Assembly (NCBI GenBank): GCA_035650075.1
Contig: DASRII010000319.1
Coordinates: forward strand, 1 to 64,000
Direction: 5' to 3'
Length of the DNA: 64,000 nucleotides
Origin: DASSUC01 sp035650075
GTDB lineage: Bacteria > Actinomycetota > Actinomycetes > Mycobacteriales > Micromonosporaceae
In this document: positions 54,709 through 62,941 of the stretch, piece after piece
Position numbering within the stretch: position 1 is the stretch's first letter
Layout: the number at the start of each line of letters is the position of its first letter
The notes under the pieces: model-generated
The model's input: the letters and a program-made list of their open reading frames with translations, nothing else
The model's database searches: none
What the model was told of the DNA's origin: nothing
Made by a program: the position numbers and the translations under genes

Positions 54709-55016
54709 CGCTGTCGACGCACGTGCTCGACACAGCTCGAGGAGAGCCGGCCGTCGGTGTGCCCGTGCGCCTCGACCGCGCCGACGACGCCGGCTGGGTC
54801 GCCGTCGCGAGCGGCGTGACCGACGGCGACGGGCGGCTGCGCGACTGGCTGCCCGAGGCGGCGTGGCAACGGGGCGTGTACCGCCTGGTGTTCAGCGTCG
54901 ATGGTGAGTTCTTCCCCGAAGTGACCGTCGCGTTCCGGGTCGCCGAGCCGGACCGGCACTACCACGTGCCGTTGCTGCTCAGCCCGTACGGCTACACGAC
55001 CTACCGGGGGAGTTGA
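54705..55016 (+). CDS. uraH: 5-hydroxyisourate hydrolase
   Basis: 103 residues. Transthyretin-like enzyme: hydrolyses 5-hydroxyisourate made by uricase. Signatures LSTHVLDTARGEPAVGVPVRL (with H6) at the start, and the C-terminal YRGS tetrapeptide, both present. Seven bases separate it from the uricase gene. Confidence 0.95.
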   Translation: MTLSTHVLDTARGEPAVGVPVRLDRADDAGWVAVASGVTDGDGRLRDWLPEAAWQRGVYRLVFSVDGEFFPEVTVAFRVAEPDRHYHVPLLLSPYGYTTYRGS

Positions 55017-55022
55017 GGCGTC

Positions 55023-55883
55023 ATGGCGATCGTGCTCGGGGACAACCGGTACGGCAAGGCGGAGACACGCCTCGTCCGGGTTGTCCGCGACGGCGCGCGG
55101 CACGAACTGCGGGACCTGACGGTCAGCGTGGCGCTCGCCGGCGACCTCGCCGCCTCGCACACCGACGGCGACAACTCGGGTGTGCTGCCCACCGACACCC
55201 AGAAGAACACGGTGTACGCGTTCGCGGGCCGGTACGGCGTCGGGGCGATCGAGGACTTCGCGCTGCGGCTGGCCCGGCACTTCGTCGACACGCAACCGAG
55301 CATCCACCATGCCCGGGTGTCCATCGTGGAGCATGGCTGGCAGCGGCTCGGCCCGCACTCGTTCCAGCACTCCGGTGCGGAGACGCGGACCGCCACGGTC
55401 ACCTGCGACGCGGACGGCGCCTGGGTGGTCTCCGGCGTCGCCGATCTGGTGCTGCTCAACTCGACCGGGTCGGAGTTCGTCGGGTTCGTCAAGGACGAGT
55501 ACACGACGCTGCCCGAGGCGAAGGACCGTATCCTCGCCACGGCGGTATCTGCGCGGTGGCGGCACGCAGCCGCTTCCTCGTCCGACTGGGACGAGTCCTT
55601 CCGCGGCGCCCGGGAGCTGCTCGTGGCGTCCTTTGTGGACACGTACAGCAGGTCGTTGCAGCAGACGCTCTACGCCATGGGGCACCGGCTGTTGGAGGGG
55701 CGCCCGGAGCTCGCTGAGGTGCGGCTGGCCATGCCCAACCGGCACCACCTGCTCGTGGACCTGGCGCCCTTCGGGCTGGCGAACCCGAACGAGGTCTTCG
55801 TCGCCACGGACCGGCCGTACGGGCTCATCGAGGGTACGGTCGTGCGCGACGACGCGCCGCCGCCCGGCCTGGCGTGGTGGTGA
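55023..55883 (+). CDS. pucL: Urate oxidase (uricase)
   Basis: 286 residues. Cofactor-free oxidation of urate to 5-hydroxyisourate. The two T-fold domains are complete. LPTDTQKNTVYA (with T57, D58) is the uricase signature, and K12 (YGKAETRL) with T57 forms the catalytic dyad known from fungal uricase. NRHHLLVDLAPFG in the second half is also conserved. Its stop overlaps the next start (GTGA). Confidence 0.95.
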   Translation: MAIVLGDNRYGKAETRLVRVVRDGARHELRDLTVSVALAGDLAASHTDGDNSGVLPTDTQKNTVYAFAGRYGVGAIEDFALRLARHFVDTQPSIHHARVSIVEHGWQRLGPHSFQHSGAETRTATVTCDADGAWVVSGVADLVLLNSTGSEFVGFVKDEYTTLPEAKDRILATAVSARWRHAAASSSDWDESFRGARELLVASFVDTYSRSLQQTLYAMGHRLLEGRPELAEVRLAMPNRHHLLVDLAPFGLANPNEVFVATDRPYGLIEGTVVRDDAPPPGLAWW

Positions 55884-56734
55884 ACGTGGAGTTCCTGCAA
55901 CCGTCCACATGGGACGACGCGCTGGCGGCGAAAGCCCAGCACCCCGAGGCGGTACCGATCGCCGGCGGTACCGACGTGATGGTCGAGCTGAACTTCGACC
56001 GGCACCGGCCGCCGGCCCTGCTCGACCTCACCCGGGTCGGCTCGCTCGCCGAGTGGTCGCCGGACGGCGGAGTGCTGCGGGTGGGCGCGGGTGTGACGTA
56101 CCGGCGGATCATCGACGAGTTGGGCGGGCGGTTGCCCGGTCTCGCGATGGCTTCCCGCACGGTCGGCTCGCCGCAGATCCGCAACCGAGGCACGGTCGGC
56201 GGCAACCTCGGTTCGGCGTCCCCGGCCGGGGATGCCCACCCGCCGCTGCTGGCCTGCGACGCGGTCGTCGAGGTCGCCTCGGTCCGGGGCACCCGGCAGG
56301 TGCCGGTCGGCGAGTTCTTCACCGGGCCCAAGCGAAGCGTGCTCGAACCGGACGAGCTGATCGCCGCGATCCTGGTGCCTCCCGCGGAAGGACCCCAGCA
56401 GTTCGCGAAGGTCGGTACGCGTAACGCGATGGTGATCGCGGTCTGCTCGTTCGCCGTGTCCATCCACAGTGGACAGAAGCGACTGGGTACCGGGATCGGC
56501 TCCGCGGCACCGACCCCTTTGCGTGCGCTGTCGGCCGAGGCGTTCGCCGCCGAGGCGCTGCCTTGGGACTCCGGCGGCCCGTTGCCGGAGGACGTGGCGC
56601 GGCGGTTCGGTGAGCTGGTGGCGGAGGCCGCGGTGCCGATCGACGACGTGCGCGGTACCGCGGCCTACCGGCGGCACGCGCTGGCGGTGCTCGCCCGGCG
56701 GACGCTGGCGTGGGCGTGGGGGGGTCTGTCATGA
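55880..56734 (+). CDS. Xanthine dehydrogenase FAD-binding subunit
   Basis: 284 residues from the GTG at 55880, which overlaps the uricase stop as GTGA. FAD-binding motifs PIAGGTDVMVEL and TVGGNLGSASPAGD, and the C-terminal CO-dehydrogenase flavoprotein domain. It passes electrons from the iron-sulfur clusters to NAD+. With the next two-subunit genes it forms a complete XdhABC-type enzyme. Confidence 0.93.
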   Translation: MNVEFLQPSTWDDALAAKAQHPEAVPIAGGTDVMVELNFDRHRPPALLDLTRVGSLAEWSPDGGVLRVGAGVTYRRIIDELGGRLPGLAMASRTVGSPQIRNRGTVGGNLGSASPAGDAHPPLLACDAVVEVASVRGTRQVPVGEFFTGPKRSVLEPDELIAAILVPPAEGPQQFAKVGTRNAMVIAVCSFAVSIHSGQKRLGTGIGSAAPTPLRALSAEAFAAEALPWDSGGPLPEDVARRFGELVAEAAVPIDDVRGTAAYRRHALAVLARRTLAWAWGGLS

Positions 56735-57177
56735 GGCTGACGTGCACGGTCAACGGCGAGGAACGGATCGCCGACGATGTCTGGCCCGGCGAGAGCCTGC
56801 TCTACGTGCTGCGCGAACGGCTGGGCCTGCCCGGCGCCAAGAACGCGTGCGAGCAGGGCGAGTGCGGTTCGTGCTCGGTGTACCTCGACGGCTCACTGGT
56901 GTGCGCGTGTCTGGTCGCCGCCGGGCAGGCCGAGGGCCGCACCGTGGTCACCGTCGAGGGCGTGGCCGGCGACGTCGTGCAGCGCGCGTTCCTGTCCGCC
57001 GGCGCTGTCCAATGTGGATTCTGCACGCCAGGTCTCGTCGTCGCGGTGCACGACCTGCTGGCCCGCAATCCGCGCCCGACCGATCCGCAGATCCGCGAGG
57101 CGCTGGCCGGCAACCTGTGCCGGTGCACCGGATACGAGAAGATCCTCGACGCGGTACGGCTGGCGGCCTCCGGATGA
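56731..57177 (+). CDS. Xanthine dehydrogenase [2Fe-2S] subunit
   Basis: 148 residues. Two clusters: plant-ferredoxin type CEQGECGSC...CAC, and the second in QCGFCTPG...CRCTGY. Coupled to both neighbours by ATGA. Links the molybdenum site to FAD. Confidence 0.94.
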   Translation: MRLTCTVNGEERIADDVWPGESLLYVLRERLGLPGAKNACEQGECGSCSVYLDGSLVCACLVAAGQAEGRTVVTVEGVAGDVVQRAFLSAGAVQCGFCTPGLVVAVHDLLARNPRPTDPQIREALAGNLCRCTGYEKILDAVRLAASG

Positions 57178-58508
57178 TCGTCATCGAGGGATGCGCGGTC
57201 GCGACGGTCGACGCGGCGGGCACCGAGTACGCCGACGGCCACGTGGTGGTGGACGGTGACCGGATCGTGGCCGTTGGACCTGGCGCCTTCCTGGGTGACG
57301 CCGAGCGCGTCGACGGGCGCGGTTGCCTGGCCACTCCCGGGCTGGTGAACACGCACCACCACCTCTACCAGTGGGCCACCCGAGGGCTGGCGCAGCAGGC
57401 GGACCTGTTCGGCTGGCTCACCGAGCTGTACCCGGTGTGGGCCGGCATCGACGTCGAGAGCGTTGCCGCGTCGGCCCGGGCCGGGCTCGGCTGGCTGGCC
57501 CTGTCCGGCTGCACGACCACGACCGACCACCACTACGTGTTCCCGCGCGGGGCGGGCGACCTGCTGGCCGCGACCGTGGAGGCGGCGGGGGCGATAGGGC
57601 TGCGGTTCCACCCGGGCCGCGGCTCGATGGACCTGGGCGCGTCGGCCGGCGGTCTGCCACCGGACGACCTCGTCGAGGACACCGACGCGGCGCTGGTCGC
57701 GACCGAGGAGGCGATCGACCGGTACCACGACCCGTCTCCGTCGGCGATGGTGCGTATCGCGGTCGCCCCGTGCTCGCCGTTCTCGGTCACCGAACGGCTG
57801 ATGCGCGAGGCGGCTGAGCTGGCGCGGCGACGCGGGGTGCGGCTGCATACGCACCTGGCCGAGACGGTCGAGGAGTCGACGTACTGCGCGGAGCGGCACG
57901 GCTGCACGCCGGTCGAGTACGCCGAGCGGCTCGGCTGGCTCGGTGACGACGTGTGGCTGGCGCACGGCGTGCAGTTGAAGGCCGCGGCCGTGGCGCGACT
58001 GGCGGCCACCGGTACCGGCGTCGCGCACTGTCCCAGCTCCAACGCGCGCCTCGGCGCGGGTATCGCGCCCGTGCGTGACCTGCTGGACGCCGGCGCGCCC
58101 GTGGGGCTCGGCGTAGACGGGGCCGCGTCGCAGGAGGCCGGCCAGCTCGGTGCCGAACTGCGGCAGGCGCTGCTGGCCGCTCGACTGCGGGGCGGCCCGA
58201 CCGCGATGACGGCACGGGAAGCCTTGGCGCTGGCGACGACCGGCGGCGCCCGATGCCTCGGTCGCGCCGACGAGCTGGGCTCGCTCGAGCCGGGCAAGCT
58301 CGCCGACATCGCGCTCTGGCGGCTCGATACCCTCGGCCACGCCGGCATCGACGACCCGGTAGCCGCTCTGGTGCTCGGCTCACCCGCCCCGGTCGAGCTG
58401 CTGCTCGTTGGCGGAAGGCCCATTGTGGACCGTGGTCGGCTGTTGACGGCCGACGAGGAGGAGCTGGCCGCCTCGGCGCGCCGCCTGGCCATCGGGAGGT
58501 TGCGATGA
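57174..58508 (+). CDS. 8-oxoguanine deaminase-type amidohydrolase
   Basis: 444 residues. Metal-dependent hydrolase: HxH in NTHHHLYQW (H61, H63), later histidines in LHTHLAETVEE and LAHGVQL, and aspartate in GLGVDGAAS. The closest family is 8-oxoguanine deaminase/hydroxydechloroatrazine ethylaminohydrolase, in which the GxDGAAS and CTTTTDHHYVFPRG stretches occur. In this operon it would turn 8-oxoguanine into urate, feeding the uricase. A guanine deaminase role is the alternative. Confidence 0.88.
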   Translation: MIVIEGCAVATVDAAGTEYADGHVVVDGDRIVAVGPGAFLGDAERVDGRGCLATPGLVNTHHHLYQWATRGLAQQADLFGWLTELYPVWAGIDVESVAASARAGLGWLALSGCTTTTDHHYVFPRGAGDLLAATVEAAGAIGLRFHPGRGSMDLGASAGGLPPDDLVEDTDAALVATEEAIDRYHDPSPSAMVRIAVAPCSPFSVTERLMREAAELARRRGVRLHTHLAETVEESTYCAERHGCTPVEYAERLGWLGDDVWLAHGVQLKAAAVARLAATGTGVAHCPSSNARLGAGIAPVRDLLDAGAPVGLGVDGAASQEAGQLGAELRQALLAARLRGGPTAMTAREALALATTGGARCLGRADELGSLEPGKLADIALWRLDTLGHAGIDDPVAALVLGSPAPVELLLVGGRPIVDRGRLLTADEEELAASARRLAIGRLR

Positions 58509-60745
58509 CCACAGTGGACCGCCGGGTCGACGCACCGGTGACCGGAGGGGTCGGTGGCAGCCCGGCACGGCCCGACGGGGTGCACAAGGTACGGGGGGAG
58601 TTCGCGTTCTCCTCGGACATGTGGGCCGCCGACATGCTCTGGGGCACCACGTTGCGCAGCCCGCACCCGCGCGCCCGGATCCGCGGCATCGACCTGACCA
58701 AGGCGCTCCTCGTACCGGGCGTGTATGCCGTCCTGACCCACGAGGACGTACCCGGTGTGAAGCTCTACGGGCTCGAGATCGTCGACCAGCCGGTGCTGGC
58801 GTTCGACGAGGTGCGGTACGAGGGTGAGCCGGTCGCGATCGTGGCCGCCGACCACCCCGAGACGGCTCGCCGGGCAGCGGCCCGGATCGCCGTCGACTAC
58901 GAGGTGCTACCGCCCATTGTGGACGCTGAACGGGCCCGCGACCCGGAGTCGCCGCGCATCCACCCCGGCGGCAACGTGCTGCGGCACGTACCGATCCGGC
59001 GCGGCGAGCCCGACACCGCTACCGCCGAGGTGGTCGTCGCCGGCGAGTACCGGGTCGGCATGCAGGACCAGGCGTTCCTGGGACCCGAGTCGGGTCTGGC
59101 CGTACCGGCCGAGGACGGCGGGGTGGACCTCTTCGTCGCGACCCAGTGGCTGCACGTCGACCAGAAACAGGTGGCCGCCTGCCTAGGACTGCGCCCGGAA
59201 CAGGTACGCCTGACGCTGGCCGGCGTCGGCGGGGCGTTCGGCGCGCGCGAGGACCTCTCGATGCAGGTGCACGCCTGCCTGCTGGCAATGCACACTGGTC
59301 GGCCGGTGAAGATGATGTACGGCCGCGAGGAGTCGTTCTACGGCCACGTGCACCGGCACCCGGCCACGCTGCGGTACGAGCACGGCGCCACGCGGGACGG
59401 CCGGCTCGTCTACGTGCGCGCCGAGATCGTGCTCGACGGTGGCGCGTACGCCTCCAGTTCCACCGCGGTCTGCGCCAACGCCGCGACCCTCGGCATCGGC
59501 CCGTACGACGTGCCGAACGTGGCGATGGACGCGTACGTGGTCTACACCAACAACCCGCCGTGCGGGGCGATGCGCGGCTTCGGTGCGGTACAGGCGTGCT
59601 TCGCGTACGAGTCGCAGATGGACAAGCTGGCGGCGGCTCTCGGCCTCGACCCGGTCGAGGTACGGGTCCGCAATGCACTGTCCACAGGGGACCGGATGCC
59701 GACGGGTCAGGTCGTGGAAGGACCCGCCCCCGTCGCGGAGCTGCTCGCCCGGGTGCGGAACGCGCCACCTCCACCGGGCCGCGGCTCCGACATCCGCGAG
59801 CTGCCCGGCGGTGTCTCCAACACCACCCACGGCGAGGGTGTCGTGCGCGGTGTCGGCTACGCCATCGGCATCAAGAACGTCTGCTTCTCCGAGGGCTTCG
59901 ACGACTACACCACGGCTCGCGTGCGGCTCGAGCTCGTCGGCGGCGAGCCCACCGCACTGGTGCACACCGCGGCCTGCGAGGTGGGGCAGGGGTTGGTCAC
60001 GGTACAGGCGCAGATCGCGCGTACCGAGCTGGGCATCGAGCGCGTGGTGGTGGCGACGGCGGACACGTCGGTCGGCAGCGCGGGCTCGTCGTCGGCGTCC
60101 CGGCAGACGTACATGACCGGCGGCGCCGTGAAAGCCGCCTGCGAGGCGGTCCGTGCGCACCTCGAGCGGCGGCTCGGCCGGACGCCTGACGGCGAGGCGG
60201 ACGTCGTCGCGGCGCTCGGCGACGGGGCGATCGAGGAGACCGTGGAGTGGCGGCACCGGCCGACATCGCCACTGGATCCGGTGACCGGGCAGGGCGACGC
60301 CCATGTGCAGTACGCGTTCGCCGCCCATCGGGCCACTGTGGACGTCGACACCGAACTCGGTCTCGTCCGGGTAGTCGAAATCGTCACCGCCCAGGACGTC
60401 GGCAAGGCGGTCAACCCGCAGGCGGTCGAAGGCCAGATCCACGGCGGTACGGCCCAGGGCCTCGGCCTTGCGCTGATGGAGGAGATCCAGGTGGTCGACG
60501 GCGTCGTGCGCAACCCGTCGTTCACCGACTACCTCATCCCGACGATCCTCGACATGCCACCGATGCGGGTGGACGTGCTGGAGCTGGCGGACCCGCATTC
60601 GCCGTACGGACTCCGTGGCGTAGGGGAGCCGCCCACGATCTCGTCGACCCCGGCGATCGTCGCCGCGGTCCGCGCCGCTACCGGCAAGCCGCTGACCAGG
60701 GTGCCGATCCGCCCGGAGCACCTTATCCAGGGTTTAAGAACCTGA
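58505..60745 (+). CDS. Xanthine dehydrogenase molybdopterin-binding subunit
   Basis: 746 residues from the ATG at 58505 (ATGA over the previous stop). Aldehyde oxidase/xanthine dehydrogenase fold with GVGGAFGAREDLSMQ, MRGFGAVQACFAYE, the Mo-cofactor segments QGLVTVQAQIA and GSAGSSSASRQTYM, and the catalytic glutamate in RGVGEPPT near the end. Oxidises hypoxanthine and xanthine to urate. Last gene of the purine operon. Confidence 0.92.
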   Translation: MTTVDRRVDAPVTGGVGGSPARPDGVHKVRGEFAFSSDMWAADMLWGTTLRSPHPRARIRGIDLTKALLVPGVYAVLTHEDVPGVKLYGLEIVDQPVLAFDEVRYEGEPVAIVAADHPETARRAAARIAVDYEVLPPIVDAERARDPESPRIHPGGNVLRHVPIRRGEPDTATAEVVVAGEYRVGMQDQAFLGPESGLAVPAEDGGVDLFVATQWLHVDQKQVAACLGLRPEQVRLTLAGVGGAFGAREDLSMQVHACLLAMHTGRPVKMMYGREESFYGHVHRHPATLRYEHGATRDGRLVYVRAEIVLDGGAYASSSTAVCANAATLGIGPYDVPNVAMDAYVVYTNNPPCGAMRGFGAVQACFAYESQMDKLAAALGLDPVEVRVRNALSTGDRMPTGQVVEGPAPVAELLARVRNAPPPPGRGSDIRELPGGVSNTTHGEGVVRGVGYAIGIKNVCFSEGFDDYTTARVRLELVGGEPTALVHTAACEVGQGLVTVQAQIARTELGIERVVVATADTSVGSAGSSSASRQTYMTGGAVKAACEAVRAHLERRLGRTPDGEADVVAALGDGAIEETVEWRHRPTSPLDPVTGQGDAHVQYAFAAHRATVDVDTELGLVRVVEIVTAQDVGKAVNPQAVEGQIHGGTAQGLGLALMEEIQVVDGVVRNPSFTDYLIPTILDMPPMRVDVLELADPHSPYGLRGVGEPPTISSTPAIVAAVRAATGKPLTRVPIRPEHLIQGLRT

Positions 60746-60775
60746 TCCCGTACGTTAAGAACTGCTCATCTTCGT

Positions 60776-60804
60776 TGACACTGTCTGCCACCAAGGCAAC
60801 GATG
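60776..60804 (+). promoter_or_regulatory. Possible promoter of the peroxidase gene
   Basis: TTGACA around 60776-60781 is followed after 17 bases by AACGAT, about 50 bases before the GTG at 60853. The -35 box is perfect, the -10 box weak. Confidence 0.35.
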
Positions 60805-60852
60805 ACCATCGGGGTGAGGGCAACGCGTCCTGAATAGGGCGGAGGCCCCTCC

Positions 60853-62919
60853 GTGTCCCGACGAGCAAGCCGCCAGCCTCGCCACGGCCGGCCCCGGCGT
60901 GGACGAGTTCTCTTCACGATCTTGGTCACCGCCGGTCTCGTACTGGCCGGTTCAGCCACCGCCCTGTCCAGCCAATGGTGGGGCCGGCCCAGTCGTTCCC
61001 CGCTGTCTTCCCTCGAGGCCCAGCGGCTCGACGGCAACAACAACAACCGCTTCCACCCCGACTGGGGTCGCGCCGGCACCGCCTACACCCGGGTGGCGCC
61101 GGCCCGGTATGCCGATGGCCACAGCGCGATGGTCGACGGCCCCAACGTGCGGTTCATCAGCAACCGCGTGTTCAACGACACCAGCCAGAACATCTTCTCC
61201 GAGGGCCGGGTCACCCAGTGGGGTTTCGTGTGGGGCCAGTTCCTGGATCACACGTTCGGCCTGCGGAACGACGCCGGTACGGCGGCGAACATCGCGTTCG
61301 ACGCGAACGATCCGCTGGAGTCGTTCACGAACGACCTAGGCACGATCCCATTCGTCCGGTCGGCGGCCGCCCCCGGTACCGGGGTCACGAACGCCCGCGA
61401 GCAGATCAACACGATCAGCTCGTACATCGACGCGGGTGCCGTATACAGCGATAGCGACACCCGCCTCGAGTGGCTGCGCGCCGGCCCGCTCGACGGCAAC
61501 CTCGGCAACAACCGGGCGGAGCTGCTGCTGCCGAACGGACTGCTGCCCAGCAAGGCCAGCCGCGGCGATCCGGCCAAGGCACCCACGATGGCCATCGACG
61601 GCCGGCTGCTCGCCGACCCGAACCAGGCGTTCGTCGCGGGCGACGTACGGGCCAACGAGAACATCGCGTTGACCGCTACGCACACGCTGTTCGCGCGGGA
61701 GCACAACCGCATCGTGTCCAAGCTGCCGCGGTGGTTGAGCGAGGAACAGAAGTTCCAGATCGCCCGGAGGATCGTGATCGCGGAGCAGCAGTACATCACG
61801 TACACCGAGTTCCTGCCCGCGATGGGCGTGCGGCTGGCGTCCTACCGTGGCTACAACCCCCGGGTCAACGCGAGCCTGAGCAACGAGTTCGCGACCGTCG
61901 GGTACCGGGCGCACAGCCAGATCCACGGCGAGCTCGAGGTCGAGGCCGAGGCCGACCGGTACACCGCCGAGACGCTCGAGGCGCTCGAGGAGGCCGGGGT
62001 CGAGGTCGAGACCAGTGCGGACGGCGAGGACGTCGAGTTCGTCATCCCGCTGAACGTCGCGTTCTTCAACCCGAGCCTGGTGCCGGCGCTGCAGCTCGGC
62101 CCCCTGCTGAAGGGGATCGGCAGCGAATCGGAGTACAACAACGACGAGCAGATCGACAACCAGCTGCGCAGCGTGCTGTTCCAGGTACCGGTGGCGGACA
62201 ACCCCGAGTGCCTGGACGGGCCGGAGTTGGCAGACTGCTTCAACGGCGTCGTCGACCTCGGCGCGGTCGACGTGGAGCGCGGCCGTGACCACGGGATGCC
62301 GAGCTACAACGACCTGCGCCGGGCGTACGGCCTGTCGCCCAAGCGGTCGTTCCGCGCGATCACCGGCGAGGCGAGCGAGGAGTTCCCAGCCGGCTACGAC
62401 ATCAACAACCCGGACCAACTCGAATTCACCGAGCTGTCCGACGTCGACGGCAACCCGATCGAGCTCGGCAGCGAGGAGGCGGACACGTCGGCCACTCGCG
62501 GGGTACGGACGACCCCGCTGGCCGCGCGGCTGAAGGCGATCTACGGAACCGTGGACAAGGTGGACGCGTTCGTCGGCATGGTGGCCGAGCGGCACGTCGA
62601 GGGAGCGGAGTTCGGCGAGCTGCAACTGGCCATCTGGCGCAAGCAGTTCCAGGACCTGCGCGACGGCGACCGGTTCTTCTACCTCAACGACCCCGGGCTC
62701 AGCCTGATCCGGCGGACGCTCGGTATCGACTACCGACACTCGCTCGCCGAGATCATCGCGGCGAACACCGACCTGCGGCTGTCCGACCTGTCGGAGAACG
62801 TGTTCATCGTGTCCGAGGAGCCGGCCGGCGGCGAGCAGCCGGAGGCCAACCAGTCCGGTGACTCGGATCCGGCCGCCACCCCGGCCCCGACCCCGTCGGT
62901 CCGGCGGCGCAGGAGGTAG
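60853..62919 (+). CDS. Animal-type heme peroxidase, exported
   Basis: 688 residues from the GTG at 60853. Basic N-terminus and one hydrophobic signal (VLFTILVTAGLVLAGSATALS). Peroxidase signatures: distal region WGQFLDHTF, TLFAREHNRI, proximal histidine region ATVGYRAHSQIHGEL, and DLGAVDVERGRDHGMPSYNDLR. These are the marks of the peroxidasin/cyclooxygenase superfamily. The C-terminus is a low-complexity tail ending in RRRRR. It should oxidise halides or organic substrates with H2O2 outside the membrane. Its start is about 107 bases after the purine operon. Confidence 0.9.
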   Translation: MSRRASRQPRHGRPRRGRVLFTILVTAGLVLAGSATALSSQWWGRPSRSPLSSLEAQRLDGNNNNRFHPDWGRAGTAYTRVAPARYADGHSAMVDGPNVRFISNRVFNDTSQNIFSEGRVTQWGFVWGQFLDHTFGLRNDAGTAANIAFDANDPLESFTNDLGTIPFVRSAAAPGTGVTNAREQINTISSYIDAGAVYSDSDTRLEWLRAGPLDGNLGNNRAELLLPNGLLPSKASRGDPAKAPTMAIDGRLLADPNQAFVAGDVRANENIALTATHTLFAREHNRIVSKLPRWLSEEQKFQIARRIVIAEQQYITYTEFLPAMGVRLASYRGYNPRVNASLSNEFATVGYRAHSQIHGELEVEAEADRYTAETLEALEEAGVEVETSADGEDVEFVIPLNVAFFNPSLVPALQLGPLLKGIGSESEYNNDEQIDNQLRSVLFQVPVADNPECLDGPELADCFNGVVDLGAVDVERGRDHGMPSYNDLRRAYGLSPKRSFRAITGEASEEFPAGYDINNPDQLEFTELSDVDGNPIELGSEEADTSATRGVRTTPLAARLKAIYGTVDKVDAFVGMVAERHVEGAEFGELQLAIWRKQFQDLRDGDRFFYLNDPGLSLIRRTLGIDYRHSLAEIIAANTDLRLSDLSENVFIVSEEPAGGEQPEANQSGDSDPAATPAPTPSVRRRRR

Positions 62920-62928
62920 TTCGCGCGA

Positions 62929-62934
62929 TACTGT
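62929..62934 (+). promoter_or_regulatory. Possible -10 element of a leaderless aceB transcript
   Basis: TACTGT ends seven bases before the GTG at 62942, and no ribosome binding site lies at the right distance (AGGAGG at 62911 is 25 bases off). The geometry matches a leaderless start, as at 3578. Confidence 0.35.
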
Positions 62935-62941
62935 CACGAAC

